Shown piece after piece: positions 43,255 through 52,091 of a stretch of 64,000 nucleotides of DNA (its first letter is position 1; each line of letters opens with the position of its first letter). The position numbers and the translations under genes were made by a program. Where the stretch lies: assembly GCF_006716125.1 (NCBI RefSeq), contig NZ_VFOM01000001.1:1860001-1924000 (forward strand), written 5' to 3'. The stretch is from Homoserinimonas aerilata (GTDB lineage: Bacteria; Actinomycetota; Actinomycetes; Actinomycetales; Microbacteriaceae). The notes below the pieces were generated by a model. It made no database searches. It was not told the DNA's origin and saw nothing but the letters and a program-made list of their open reading frames with translations.

Positions 43255-43296
43255 ACAAATTCAAAGATAAAACTAATCAAGCAGACATTTGTTTGT
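43251..43296. promoter_or_regulatory. Probable DeoR-type operator between ptsI and the regulator gene
   Basis: Perfect 10-bp inverted repeat ACAAACAAAT (43251-43260) and ATTTGTTTGT (43287-43296), 26 bases apart, in the most AT-rich spot of the region. The two halves sit on the -35 regions of the two divergent promoters. Confidence 0.65.
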
Positions 43297-43334
43297 GATG
43301 TTTTACCGAGACTATAGCGACAGCGAGGTCAGCG

Positions 43335-44123
43335 ATGTACGCACCTGAGCGACACCAGGCCATCCTCGAACAGGCCAGAGCCAACGGGCGGGTCGAGGTA
43401 CGCGAACTCGCAGAACTGCTCGCCGTGACCCCCGAGACCATTCGCCGGGACCTCACCAGCCTCGAACGGCGCGGGCTCGTTCGGCGCGCGCACGGCGGCG
43501 CCATCCCGGTGGAACGCAGCGTCGTCGGCTCCGCCGTCTCCGACCGCCACGAGATCCTCGTCGCAGAGAAGATGGCCATCGCCACCGCCGCCCTCGAAGA
43601 GCTGCCCGACGGCGGATCCGTCATCATCGACGCCGGCACCACCACCATCAAGCTGGCCGAACTGCTGCCCGTCGACCGCCGGCTCACCGTCGTCACCCAC
43701 TCGCTGCCCGTCGCCATGGCACTCGCCGACCGGGACAACATCGAACTGCATGTGCTCGGGGGCCTCGTGCGCTCCTCGTCGCGGGCATCCGTCGGCACCT
43801 GGACCCACCAGATGGTCAGCATGGTCAACGTCGACATCGCATTCCTCAGCATCAACGGCATCACGCCGGAGCGCGGCCTCACGACCGTCAACATCGCCGA
43901 AGCTGCCGTCAAATCTGCCATCATCAAGGCATCCCGCCGCAGTATCGTGCTCGCCGACCACAGCAAGTTCGGCCGCGAGGAGTTCGGCCGCGTCGCACCA
44001 CTGGCCGCCATCGACACGATCATCACCGACATCGGCGTCAACCACGAACTCGTGCTCGAAGTCGAGGCCGCAGGGCCCGAAGTAGTCATCGCAGGCTCCG
44101 CAGGGCAGCCCGCAGTAGCATGA
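43335..44123 (+). CDS. DeoR-family transcriptional regulator of the mannitol/PTS genes
   Basis: The 262-residue regulator begins MYAPERHQAILEQARANGRVEVRELAELL, a typical DeoR winged helix-turn-helix, followed by VTPETIRRDLTSLERRGLVRRAHGG. The sugar-phosphate sensor domain has SVIIDAGTTTIKLAELLP and VVTHSLPVA near 100-120 and a late VLADHSKFGRE block. It is divergent from ptsI-mtlA-EIIA-mtlD and upstream of HPr, which makes it the natural regulator of both; the effector is probably a hexitol- or hexose-phosphate. A TATAGC -10 at about 43314 follows a TTGTTT 18 bases upstream. Confidence 0.92.
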   Translation: MYAPERHQAILEQARANGRVEVRELAELLAVTPETIRRDLTSLERRGLVRRAHGGAIPVERSVVGSAVSDRHEILVAEKMAIATAALEELPDGGSVIIDAGTTTIKLAELLPVDRRLTVVTHSLPVAMALADRDNIELHVLGGLVRSSSRASVGTWTHQMVSMVNVDIAFLSINGITPERGLTTVNIAEAAVKSAIIKASRRSIVLADHSKFGREEFGRVAPLAAIDTIITDIGVNHELVLEVEAAGPEVVIAGSAGQPAVA

Positions 44124-44150
44124 ACCCCAACGACCGGGAGGAACACCACC

Positions 44151-44426
44151 ATGTCTGAAACCCAGCGCACCGTCACCTTTGGCTCGACCGTCGGGCTCCA
44201 CGCCCGGCCCGCGTCGACCATCGCCAAAGCCGCAGCCGACAGCGGCCACGCCGTCACCCTCGAAGCCGCCAACGGCAAGAAGGCGAACGCGGCCAGCGTG
44301 CTGCTGCTGCTCGCCATGGGCGTCAACCACGGTGACGAGCTCCTCCTCACCGTCGACGGCGACGACGCGGATGCCACGGCAGACGCCCTCGCGGCGCTCA
44401 TCGGCTCTGAACTCGACGCCGACTGA
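44151..44426 (+). CDS. ptsH: Phosphocarrier protein HPr
   Basis: HPr carries phosphate from enzyme I to the EIIA proteins. The 91-residue protein has the active histidine at residue 17 in VGLHARPASTIAKAAA and a Ser (residue 49) in the position of the regulatory serine (NAASVLLLLAMGV). The surroundings of that serine differ from the Firmicutes pattern, and no HPr kinase gene is seen. It starts 27 bases after the regulator, with GGGAGGA upstream, so the two are probably one transcript. Confidence 0.94.
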   Translation: MSETQRTVTFGSTVGLHARPASTIAKAAADSGHAVTLEAANGKKANAASVLLLLAMGVNHGDELLLTVDGDDADATADALAALIGSELDAD

Positions 44427-44458
44427 CGCGGCACATCCTCCCCTCCACGATGCCCGCA

Positions 44459-44464
44459 TAGGGT
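44459..44464 (+). promoter_or_regulatory. Putative -10 box for the leaderless YihY-like gene
   Basis: TAGGGT, exactly 6 bases before the GTG at 44471. Confidence 0.55.
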
Positions 44465-44470
44465 GGAGAC

Positions 44471-45556
44471 GTGGCGACGATCAAAGACCTCTTCGCGAAA
44501 GTCATGGCGTCACGGCCTGTCAGGGTCTTGCAGCATTACTCTGCCAGCCGCGGCCCCATCCTCTCGGCGGGCCTCTCCTATCAGGCGATCTTCGCCGTAT
44601 TCGCCGCCATCTGGGTCGGCTTCTCTGTCGCCGGCCTCGTTCTGCAGGCGAACGTCGAGCTGCGTGACGCCTTCCTGACGCTTCTGAACAGTTCCGTTCC
44701 CGGACTCATCGCCTCAGACGGCGGCGAGGGCATCATCGACCCCGAGCAGCTGCTCGAATCGCAGGCGCTCACCTGGTCGGGCATCATCGCCCTGGGCGGC
44801 CTGCTGTTCACCGCGCTCGGCTGGCTCGCATCCTGCCGCGACGCGGTGCGCACCATCTTCGGGCTGCCCGGGGAGCTCACCAACTTCGTACTGCTGAAGC
44901 TTAAGGACATCGGCCTCGGCCTCGCGTTCGGCGTCGCGCTGCTCCTGTCATCCGCGCTGCTCGTGTTCAGCACGCAGGCGCTGGGTGCGGCCATGGACTT
45001 CGTGGGCCTCGACCGCGACTCCGCGGCGAGTCTCCTCGTCGGCCGCGTCGTCGGCCTCGCACTCATGTTCGCGCTCGACACGGTGGTGCTCGCGGCGCTG
45101 TTCCGCGCCCTCTCGGGCCTGACCATTCCGCTCCGCCGGCTCCTCGTCGGCGCGCTGCTCGGCGCGGCCGGCCTCGGCCTGCTCAAGGTGCTCGGCACCG
45201 CACTCCTCGGCGGCGCGACGAGGAACCCGCTGCTGGCATCCTTCGCCGTGATCCTCGGCCTGCTCATCTGGTTCAACCTCATCTGCCAGGTCATCCTCGT
45301 CGCCGCATCCTGGATCTCCGTCGGCATGTCCGACGTCGGCCTCATCGCCGACCCCAGGGTCGAGCAGGCCCGCCGCGAGAAGGAACAGCGCGCCGCTGAG
45401 CAGGAAGCGGCCATCCGCGAGGAGGCCGCGAAGCGCGCCGCCGCAGTCAAGCGTGAACGTCGCTGGGGATGGCTGAAACGGATGTTCGGCCACGGCGACA
45501 AGACGAGTGCCGACGATGCGAAAACGGCCGGGCGCGATGTCGGCGACCGTCGCTAG
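44471..45556 (+). CDS. YihY/BrkB-family inner-membrane protein
   Basis: The 361-residue protein has six hydrophobic segments in the YihY pattern, with AGLSYQAIFAVFAAIWV at the first, the CRDAVRTIFGLP loop and LIWFNLICQVILVAASW near the last. A C-terminal highly charged helix of about 60 residues rich in Arg, Lys, Glu and Ala follows. The family was once misnamed ribonuclease BN; its role is unknown, with transport suggested. A TAGGGT box before GTG 44471 supports that start. Confidence 0.88.
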   Translation: MATIKDLFAKVMASRPVRVLQHYSASRGPILSAGLSYQAIFAVFAAIWVGFSVAGLVLQANVELRDAFLTLLNSSVPGLIASDGGEGIIDPEQLLESQALTWSGIIALGGLLFTALGWLASCRDAVRTIFGLPGELTNFVLLKLKDIGLGLAFGVALLLSSALLVFSTQALGAAMDFVGLDRDSAASLLVGRVVGLALMFALDTVVLAALFRALSGLTIPLRRLLVGALLGAAGLGLLKVLGTALLGGATRNPLLASFAVILGLLIWFNLICQVILVAASWISVGMSDVGLIADPRVEQARREKEQRAAEQEAAIREEAAKRAAAVKRERRWGWLKRMFGHGDKTSADDAKTAGRDVGDRR

Positions 45557-45559
45557 GCT
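45554..45559 (+). promoter_or_regulatory. Putative -10 box for leaderless exonuclease III gene
   Basis: TAGGCT, 6 bases before the ATG at 45566. Its TAG is also the stop codon of the preceding gene. Confidence 0.55.
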
Positions 45560-45565
45560 TGCCGC

Positions 45566-46411
45566 ATGGCCAAACCGCTTCGCATCGCATCCATCAACAC
45601 CAATGGCATCCGCGCCGCCTACCGCAAGGGCATGGGCGACTGGCTTGCCGCGCGCGACATCGACATCCTCGCGATCCAGGAGGTGCGCGCCTCCACCGAC
45701 GATGTGGTCGGGCTGCTCGGTGACGAGTGGGATGTGCTGCACGACGCGGCCACCGCGAAGGGCCGCGCCGGGGTCGCGCTCGCCTCACGCAGCAAGGCGT
45801 CGATCCACAGGGTCGAGCTCGGCGACGTCGAGTTCGACAGCGCCGGCCGCTGGCTCGAGGCCGACTTCGAGGTGGGCGACCAGATCGTCACCGTCGTCAG
45901 CACCTATGTGCACTCCGGCGAGGTCGACACCCCCAAGCAGGTCGAGAAGTACAAATTTCTGGATGCGATGACGCAGCGCCTGCCCGAGCTCGCCGAGCAC
46001 TCGAAATACGCGGTCGTGCTGGGCGACCTCAACGTCGGCCACACGAAGCTCGACATCAAGAACTGGCGCGGCAACGTCAAGAAGGCCGGGTTCCTACCGC
46101 AGGAGCGCGCCTATTTCGACGGCTTCATGGGGGCAGCCGGCGAGGCCATCGAATGCCAGGACGGCACGACACGCACCGGCCTCGGCTGGGTCGACGTGGG
46201 CCGCCGCTTCGCGGGCGATGTCGAAGGGCCATACAGCTGGTGGTCGAACAGGGGCCAGGCCTTCGACAACGACACCGGATGGCGCATCGACTACCACCTG
46301 GTCACGCCCGCGCTCGCAGACAAGGTCGTCGACTACAAGGTCGACCGCTACCCGTCCTACGACGCGCGCTGGTCAGACCACGCGCCCGTCGTCGTCGACT
46401 ACGCGCTCTGA
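45566..46411 (+). CDS. xthA: Exodeoxyribonuclease III / AP endonuclease
   Basis: The enzyme cleaves DNA at abasic sites and trims 3' blocks in base-excision repair. The 281-residue chain shows the EEP-nuclease residues in order: NTNGIRAAYRKG, IQEVRAS, STYVHSG, GDLNVGHTKLDIKNW near residue 152, GWRIDYHLVTP and SDHAPVVVDY at the end. Length and motifs are normal. It overlaps its own promoter with the previous gene's stop codon, so it can be expressed independently. Confidence 0.94.
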   Translation: MAKPLRIASINTNGIRAAYRKGMGDWLAARDIDILAIQEVRASTDDVVGLLGDEWDVLHDAATAKGRAGVALASRSKASIHRVELGDVEFDSAGRWLEADFEVGDQIVTVVSTYVHSGEVDTPKQVEKYKFLDAMTQRLPELAEHSKYAVVLGDLNVGHTKLDIKNWRGNVKKAGFLPQERAYFDGFMGAAGEAIECQDGTTRTGLGWVDVGRRFAGDVEGPYSWWSNRGQAFDNDTGWRIDYHLVTPALADKVVDYKVDRYPSYDARWSDHAPVVVDYAL

Positions 46412-47467
<1,056 letters not shown>

Positions 47468-47477
47468 CATCGCAGCA

Positions 47478-48038
47478 ATGAAGCCGTTCACGCTGCAGAC
47501 GCACCGCCTGCTGCTCGACCAGCCCACAGCATCCGATGCCGAACTGATGGCCGAATACTGCAACGACCCGCTGTTCGAACACCTCATGGAGACGCCCTGG
47601 CCGTACGCGCGCCGGGACGCCGAATGGTTCATCGGCGAACACGTGCCCGCCGGCTGGGAGACAGACCGCGAGTACACCTGGGCACTGCGCGCAGCCGGGG
47701 GCACGCCGCTTCTGGGCGTGATCGGAATGCGCGCGCACGAGGCACCCGGCGAGTGGGACGTCGGCTACTGGCTGGGTGGCCCCCACCGCGGCAGCGGGCT
47801 CATGACCGAAGCGCTGCGCGCCGTAGGCGACTGGGCGTTCGACAACGGAGTGACCCGGATGCTGTGGCGCTGCGTCGCAGGAAACCACGCGTCGGCGACG
47901 GTCGCGCGCAAGGCGGGCTTCCGCTTCACAGGGGCCGAGACGGGCGCGCACACGGCACGCGACGGCAGCCCGCAGGAGAACTGGCACGGCGAACTGCTCG
48001 CCGGAGAAGACCACGGCCCGAAGCCCGGCTGGCCGTAG
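47478..48038 (+). CDS. GNAT-family N-acetyltransferase
   Basis: The 186-residue protein is of the RimJ/RimL-like type: TLQTHRLLLDQPTASDAELM at the N-terminus, the acetyl-CoA loop WLGGPHRGSGLMTEALRAV near residue 100, and NHASATVARKAGFRFTGAE near 140. The substrate, a protein N-terminus or a small amine, cannot be deduced. ATG 47478 is 10 bases after the trpS stop. A family B repeat follows 30 bases downstream. Confidence 0.85.
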   Translation: MKPFTLQTHRLLLDQPTASDAELMAEYCNDPLFEHLMETPWPYARRDAEWFIGEHVPAGWETDREYTWALRAAGGTPLLGVIGMRAHEAPGEWDVGYWLGGPHRGSGLMTEALRAVGDWAFDNGVTRMLWRCVAGNHASATVARKAGFRFTGAETGAHTARDGSPQENWHGELLAGEDHGPKPGWP

Positions 48039-48068
48039 GGAAAGCGGATCCGGGGATGCTCGCGGGTG

Positions 48069-48128
48069 AGGTTTCGAGACACTCGCTAGCGCTCGCTCCT
48101 CAACCAGCGAGCAACTCAACCGGCGAGT
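48069..48128. repeat. Family B palindromic repeat after the GNAT gene
   Basis: GAGGTTTCGAGACACTCG...CGCTCCTCAACCAGCGAG with an extra CTCAACCGGCGAG. It can fold into a hairpin and may end transcription of the trpS-GNAT pair. Confidence 0.75.
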
Positions 48129-48132
48129 CACT

Positions 48133-48302
48133 CACTCGAGTACGGCAAAGGGATGCTCGCGCACTCCAGGAAGAGCCGAATGGCGTACTTGACAGGTGGG
48201 GGCGGGAATACGAGAGGCACTCGAGTACGGCAAAGGGATGCTCGCGCACTCCAGGAAGAGCCGAATGGCGTACCCGACAGGTGGGGGCGGGAATACGGGC
48301 GG
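48133..48302. repeat. 85-bp tandem duplication upstream of the FMN riboswitch
   Basis: Two direct copies, 48133-48217 and 48218-48302, each starting CACTCGAGTACGGCAAAGGG, differ at about four positions in the 3' part. A shorter similar motif occurs near 24927. The second copy ends 16 bases before the rib -10 box, so the array reaches into the promoter region. Confidence 0.85.
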
Positions 48303-48317
48303 TGGGGGCGCGTTGAG

Positions 48318-48323
48318 TAGACT
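48318..48323 (+). promoter_or_regulatory. Putative -10 box of the riboflavin operon
   Basis: TAGACT, about 7 bases before the likely transcript start near 48330 and directly ahead of the riboswitch aptamer. Confidence 0.5.
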
Positions 48324-48331
48324 GTTGAGAA

Positions 48332-48503
48332 GAACGTGCTCCGGGGTCGGTGAAAATCCGAACCGGCGGTTATAGTCCGCGACCCGCAGATCTACCAGGA
48401 TGAAACATCCGGGCAGTGAAGCGGTTGAACCGGTGGAATTCCGGTACCGACGGTAATGGGAATGCGAAAGCTGTTCCCTCAGTCCGGATGAGAGGAAGCA
48501 CAG
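48332..48503 (+). promoter_or_regulatory. FMN riboswitch (RFN element)
   Basis: The conserved RFN pieces occur in order: GCTCCGGGGTCGGTGAAAATC, then CCGGCGGTTATAGTCCGCGACCC, GGTTGAACCGGTGGAATTCC, ACCGACGGT and AGTCCGGATGAGAGGAAGC. The leader then runs about 80 bases to ribD with GGTTCGC/GCGAACC and GTCGTCG/CGACGAC hairpins as expression platform. When FMN is bound it should shut off the four rib genes downstream. Confidence 0.93.
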
Positions 48504-48583
48504 GAGGTTCGCGCGAGCGAACCCCGTCGTCGCCGACGACGAACCCCCGGGGCCCGTGATGGAGAAGACCACACGAGGACCGG

Positions 48584-49624
48584 ATGACCGACACGGCGAA
48601 CACCGCAGGCGACACGATCGCCTCCGCGATGAGGCACGCCCTGTCACTCGCCGCCCACGGCCCCGCCTGGGGCGTGAACCCGCAGGTCGGCTGCGTCATC
48701 CTCGACTCCGACGGCAACAGGATCGCGGAGGGCTGGCACCGCGGCACGGGCACCGCCCATGCTGAGGTCGACGCGCTGGGCAGTCTGCAGCCCGGCCAGG
48801 CGCGCGGCGCGACCGCCGTCGTCACCCTCGAGCCCTGCAATCACACCGGCCGCACGGGCCCCTGCTCGGAGGCGCTCATCGCCGCGGGCGTGACGCGGGT
48901 CGTGTATGCGGTGGGCGACCCGGGCGCCGAATCCGGCGGGGGTGCCGCGAGGCTGCGGGAGGCGGGCATCGCCGTGACCGGCGGGGTTCTCGCGCCTGAG
49001 GCGGAGGAGGCCATGCATCCGTGGCTCACGACGGTGCGCAACGGCAGACCCTATGTGACCGTGAAGTGGGCGTCGAGCCTCGACGGTCGCGCGAGCGCCG
49101 CCGACGGCACCAGCCAGTGGATCACGGGCGCCGCCGCCCGGCAGCGCGTGCACGAGCAGCGTGCGGCCAGCGACGCGATCGCGGTCGGCACGGGCACGGT
49201 GCTCAGCGACGACCCGGCGCTGACGGCACGCGGCGACGGCGGCGAGCTGATGCCGCACCAGCCTGTTCCGGTGGTCATCGGCACACGACGGATTCCGGCG
49301 GATGCGCGGGTGCTGCAGCATCCGCAGCCGGCGATTGTGACGCACAGCCGCGACCTGAACGCCGTGCTTTCGGGGCTGTTCGCCCGCGGCATCCGCAGCC
49401 TGTATGTGGAGGGCGGGCCGACGCTCGCGAGCGCGTTCATCGCGGCAGGGCTGGTCGATGAGTACGCGATCTTTCAAGGGGCGGTGCTGCTCGGCGGCGG
49501 TCGCCCCGCAGTGACAGGCATCGGCGTCGGCACGATCGGCGAGGCCCGGCGACTGCGAGTGCATGACGTAGAGGTGCTGGGCGAGGATGTGCTGATCGTG
49601 GCACGAGAACGAGACGAGGACTAG
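48584..49624 (+). CDS. ribD: Bifunctional pyrimidine deaminase/reductase RibD
   Basis: RibD carries out the deamination and side-chain reduction steps of riboflavin synthesis. The 346-residue chain has the N-terminal deaminase with the zinc sites TAHAEVDAL near residue 59 and EPCNHTGRTGPCSEAL near 84. The C-terminal reductase has VTVKWASSLDGR, SDAIAVGTGTVLSDDPALTAR and LYVEGGPTLASAF. ATG 48584 follows an ACGAGGA ribosome site after the riboswitch platform. The stop overlaps the ribE start by one base. Confidence 0.95.
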   Translation: MTDTANTAGDTIASAMRHALSLAAHGPAWGVNPQVGCVILDSDGNRIAEGWHRGTGTAHAEVDALGSLQPGQARGATAVVTLEPCNHTGRTGPCSEALIAAGVTRVVYAVGDPGAESGGGAARLREAGIAVTGGVLAPEAEEAMHPWLTTVRNGRPYVTVKWASSLDGRASAADGTSQWITGAAARQRVHEQRAASDAIAVGTGTVLSDDPALTARGDGGELMPHQPVPVVIGTRRIPADARVLQHPQPAIVTHSRDLNAVLSGLFARGIRSLYVEGGPTLASAFIAAGLVDEYAIFQGAVLLGGGRPAVTGIGVGTIGEARRLRVHDVEVLGEDVLIVARERDED

Positions 49625-50280
49625 TGTTCACCGGAATCATCGAAGAGCTCGGCGAGGTTCTCGCCTGGGACAGAACGGCCGACGCCGCCCGCATCACGGT
49701 GCGCGGCCCGCTCGCCGTGAGTGACGCCGCGCACGGCGACTCCATCTCGGTGAGCGGCGTGTGCCTCACCGTCGTAGAGCAGGGCGACGACTGGTTCACC
49801 GCCGATGTGATGGCGCAGACCATCGCCGTGAGCGCGCTGCGCGACCCGGCACCCGGCAGCCGCGTCAACCTCGAGAGGGCCGCCCGCGTGGGCGACCGGC
49901 TCGGCGGTCACATCGTGCAGGGCCACATCGATGGAACGGCCACACTCCTGACGGTGACCGAGGGCGAGGCGTGGCGCGTACTGCGCTTCAGCCTCGCCGC
50001 CGATGTCGCCGCCCTCGTCGTCGACAAGGGCTCGATCGCGGTCGACGGCATCTCGCTCACCGTCAGCGCTGTCGGCGACGACTGGTTCGAGGTGTCGCTC
50101 ATCCCCGAGACCCTCACCGCGACGACCCTCGGCGAGCGCACCGTCGGCGATCTCGTCAACATCGAGACCGACATCCTGGCCCGCCATGTGCAGCGGATGC
50201 TTCGGCTCGGCCAGTACGAAGCCGCATCACCCACGACCACACCTTCACCAGCCACAACAACAGTGGGGAGCCACTCATGA
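49624..50280 (+). CDS. ribE: Riboflavin synthase alpha subunit
   Basis: Riboflavin synthase dismutates two lumazines to riboflavin and pyrimidine. The 218-residue chain shows the two lumazine-binding repeats: MFTGIIEELGEV at the start, SVSGVCLTVVEQ and GGHIVQGHIDGTATL in repeat one and SIAVDGISLTVSAVGDDWFEVSLIPET in repeat two. The GTG start overlaps the ribD stop by one base and the end overlaps ribBA by 4 bases. Confidence 0.95.
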   Translation: MFTGIIEELGEVLAWDRTADAARITVRGPLAVSDAAHGDSISVSGVCLTVVEQGDDWFTADVMAQTIAVSALRDPAPGSRVNLERAARVGDRLGGHIVQGHIDGTATLLTVTEGEAWRVLRFSLAADVAALVVDKGSIAVDGISLTVSAVGDDWFEVSLIPETLTATTLGERTVGDLVNIETDILARHVQRMLRLGQYEAASPTTTPSPATTTVGSHS

Positions 50281-51584
50281 GCCTCGCCGACATCCCCGCC
50301 GCCCTCGCAGAGTTGCGCGCGGGCCGACCCATCATCGTCGTCGACGACGAGGGGCGCGAGAACGAGGGCGACGTCATCCTCGCCGCATCGCTGGCGACCC
50401 CCGAGTGGCTCGGCTGGATGGTGCGCCACACCTCCGGCTATGTGTGCGCACCCATGCCCGCGCCTGTCGCCGACCGGCTCGATCTGCCCGTCATGGTGCC
50501 CGACAGCCAGGATGTTCGGGGCACCGCGTACACGGTGTCGGTCGACGCCGCAGAAGGGGTGACGACCGGCATCAGCGCATCCGATCGTGCCCACACGCTG
50601 CGCGCGCTGGCCAACCCCGCCTCGACGCCGGCGAGCCTCGTTCGGCCCGGACACGTTCTGCCGCTCCGCGCCGTGCCCGGAGGGGTGCGGCAGAGGGCGG
50701 GCCACACGGAGGCGACCGTCGAGCTGCTCACACTGGCCGGCCTGCCGCCGGTGGGCGCGATCGCCGAGATCGTGGAGGACAGCGGCGAGATGATGCGGCT
50801 GCCCGGCCTGATCGCGCTCGGCGATGAGCACGGGGTGGTGGTCATCACCATCGCCGACCTCATCGTCTATCTCGACGCACTCGACGACGACGCCAAGCCC
50901 GTACCGAGCGATGCCGTCGCGGAGACCTCTCGCGTCATCTTCGAGGTCGAGACGGAGCTGCCGACCCTGTTCGGCACATTCACCGTGCGGGCCTACCGCG
51001 ATCGCATGACCGGGGCCGACCATGTGGCGATCCTGTCGGGCGAACCACACGAGGGGATGCTGCTGCGCATGCACTCCGAGTGCCTCACCGGCGAGGTCTT
51101 CGGCTCGCTCAAATGCGAGTGCGGCCCGCAGCTGGAGTCGGCGCTGCAGGCCATCCAGTGTGATGGCGGCGCCGTCATCTACATGCGCGGGCATGAGGGG
51201 CGCGGCATCGGCCTCATCAACAAGCTGAAGGCATACCGTCTGCAGGAGGACGGCCTCGACACGGTCGACGCGAACACCGCGCTCGGGCTGCCCGCCGACG
51301 GCCGCGACTACGGGGCGGCCGTCGCCATCCTCGACCAGCTGGGGGTGCGCACCGTGCGACTCATCACCAACAACCCCGACAAGATCAAGCAGCTCACCGA
51401 TCGCGGCGTGACCGTGACCGAGCAGGTGCCGATCGTCGTCGGAGTCGGCGACGCCAACGAGGGTTACCTCGAGACCAAGCGCGACCGGATGGGGCACATC
51501 CTGCCCCAGCACCTCGCGCACACGGATGTGACCATCGACGAGGCCGAGCAGGCCCGTCAGAGCCAGAAGGAGCAGGCACTGTGA
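50277..51584 (+). CDS. ribBA: Bifunctional DHBP synthase / GTP cyclohydrolase II
   Basis: The N-half makes 3,4-dihydroxy-2-butanone-4-phosphate from ribulose-5-phosphate; the C-half opens GTP. The 435-residue chain has DDEGRENEGDVILAA near residue 21, HTSGYVCAPM near 51 and GHTEATVELLTLAG near 142 for the first activity. For the second it has the zinc site HSECLTGEVFGSLKCECGPQ near 262 and RGHEGRGIGLINKLKAY near 300. Both active sites look complete. ATG 50277 is preceded by GGGGAG. Confidence 0.96.
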   Translation: MSLADIPAALAELRAGRPIIVVDDEGRENEGDVILAASLATPEWLGWMVRHTSGYVCAPMPAPVADRLDLPVMVPDSQDVRGTAYTVSVDAAEGVTTGISASDRAHTLRALANPASTPASLVRPGHVLPLRAVPGGVRQRAGHTEATVELLTLAGLPPVGAIAEIVEDSGEMMRLPGLIALGDEHGVVVITIADLIVYLDALDDDAKPVPSDAVAETSRVIFEVETELPTLFGTFTVRAYRDRMTGADHVAILSGEPHEGMLLRMHSECLTGEVFGSLKCECGPQLESALQAIQCDGGAVIYMRGHEGRGIGLINKLKAYRLQEDGLDTVDANTALGLPADGRDYGAAVAILDQLGVRTVRLITNNPDKIKQLTDRGVTVTEQVPIVVGVGDANEGYLETKRDRMGHILPQHLAHTDVTIDEAEQARQSQKEQAL

Positions 51585-52054
51585 GCGGAGCAGGAGCACC
51601 CACCATCAGCACCGACGGGACCGGCCTGAAGGTCACCATCGTGGCGGGCCGGTGGCACGAGGAGATCACGGCCGGGCTGCTGGCCGGCGCGCGACGCGTG
51701 CTCGCCGCATCCGGGGCATCCGTCTCCGAGGTGCACGTGCCGGGCAGCTTCGAGTTGCCCGTCGTCGCCAAGGCGGCGCTCGACGGCGGTGCGGATGCTG
51801 TGGTCGCGCTGGGCGTGATCATCCGCGGAGGAACACCCCACTTCGAGTACGTGTCGGCTGCGGCCACCGACGGCCTCACCCGGGTCGCCCTCGACACGGG
51901 CAAGCCCGTCGGCTTCGGCCTGCTCACCCTCGATGACGAGCAGCAGGGGCTCGACCGGGCCGGCCTGCCCGGCTCGAAGGAGGACAAGGGAGCGGAGGCT
52001 GCGGAGGCGGCGTTGGCCACCGCGAGGGTGCTCGGGGAGCTGCGCCGGGCGTAG
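51581..52054 (+). CDS. ribH: 6,7-dimethyl-8-ribityllumazine synthase
   Basis: The enzyme joins the butanone phosphate with the pyrimidine to lumazine and usually forms large shells. The 157-residue chain shows VTIVAGRWHEEITAGLLAGA near residue 18, VPGSFELPVVAKAAL near 45 and ALGVIIRGGTPHFEYVS near 70 with the catalytic His, then FGLLTLDDEQQ. The GTG overlaps the ribBA stop by 4 bases, closing the coupled rib operon. Confidence 0.95.
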   Translation: MSGAGAPTISTDGTGLKVTIVAGRWHEEITAGLLAGARRVLAASGASVSEVHVPGSFELPVVAKAALDGGADAVVALGVIIRGGTPHFEYVSAAATDGLTRVALDTGKPVGFGLLTLDDEQQGLDRAGLPGSKEDKGAEAAEAALATARVLGELRRA

Positions 52055-52057
52055 GAT
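52052..52057 (+). promoter_or_regulatory. Putative -10 box for the MFS transporter gene
   Basis: TAGGAT, sharing its TAG with the ribH stop. It would give a leader of about 30 bases before the ATG at 52092. Confidence 0.35.
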
Positions 52058-52091
52058 TGTTCGGTTATCCGCCGCCAGCGAAAGCCGATCC

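Noticed and set aside
44471..45556. Ribonuclease BN
   Set aside because: The old family name is a mis-annotation; the protein is a YihY-type membrane protein without nuclease motifs.
48133..48302. Relationship between the 85-bp tandem unit and the 85-bp family A element
   Set aside because: Same length but no shared sequence; the equality looks accidental.
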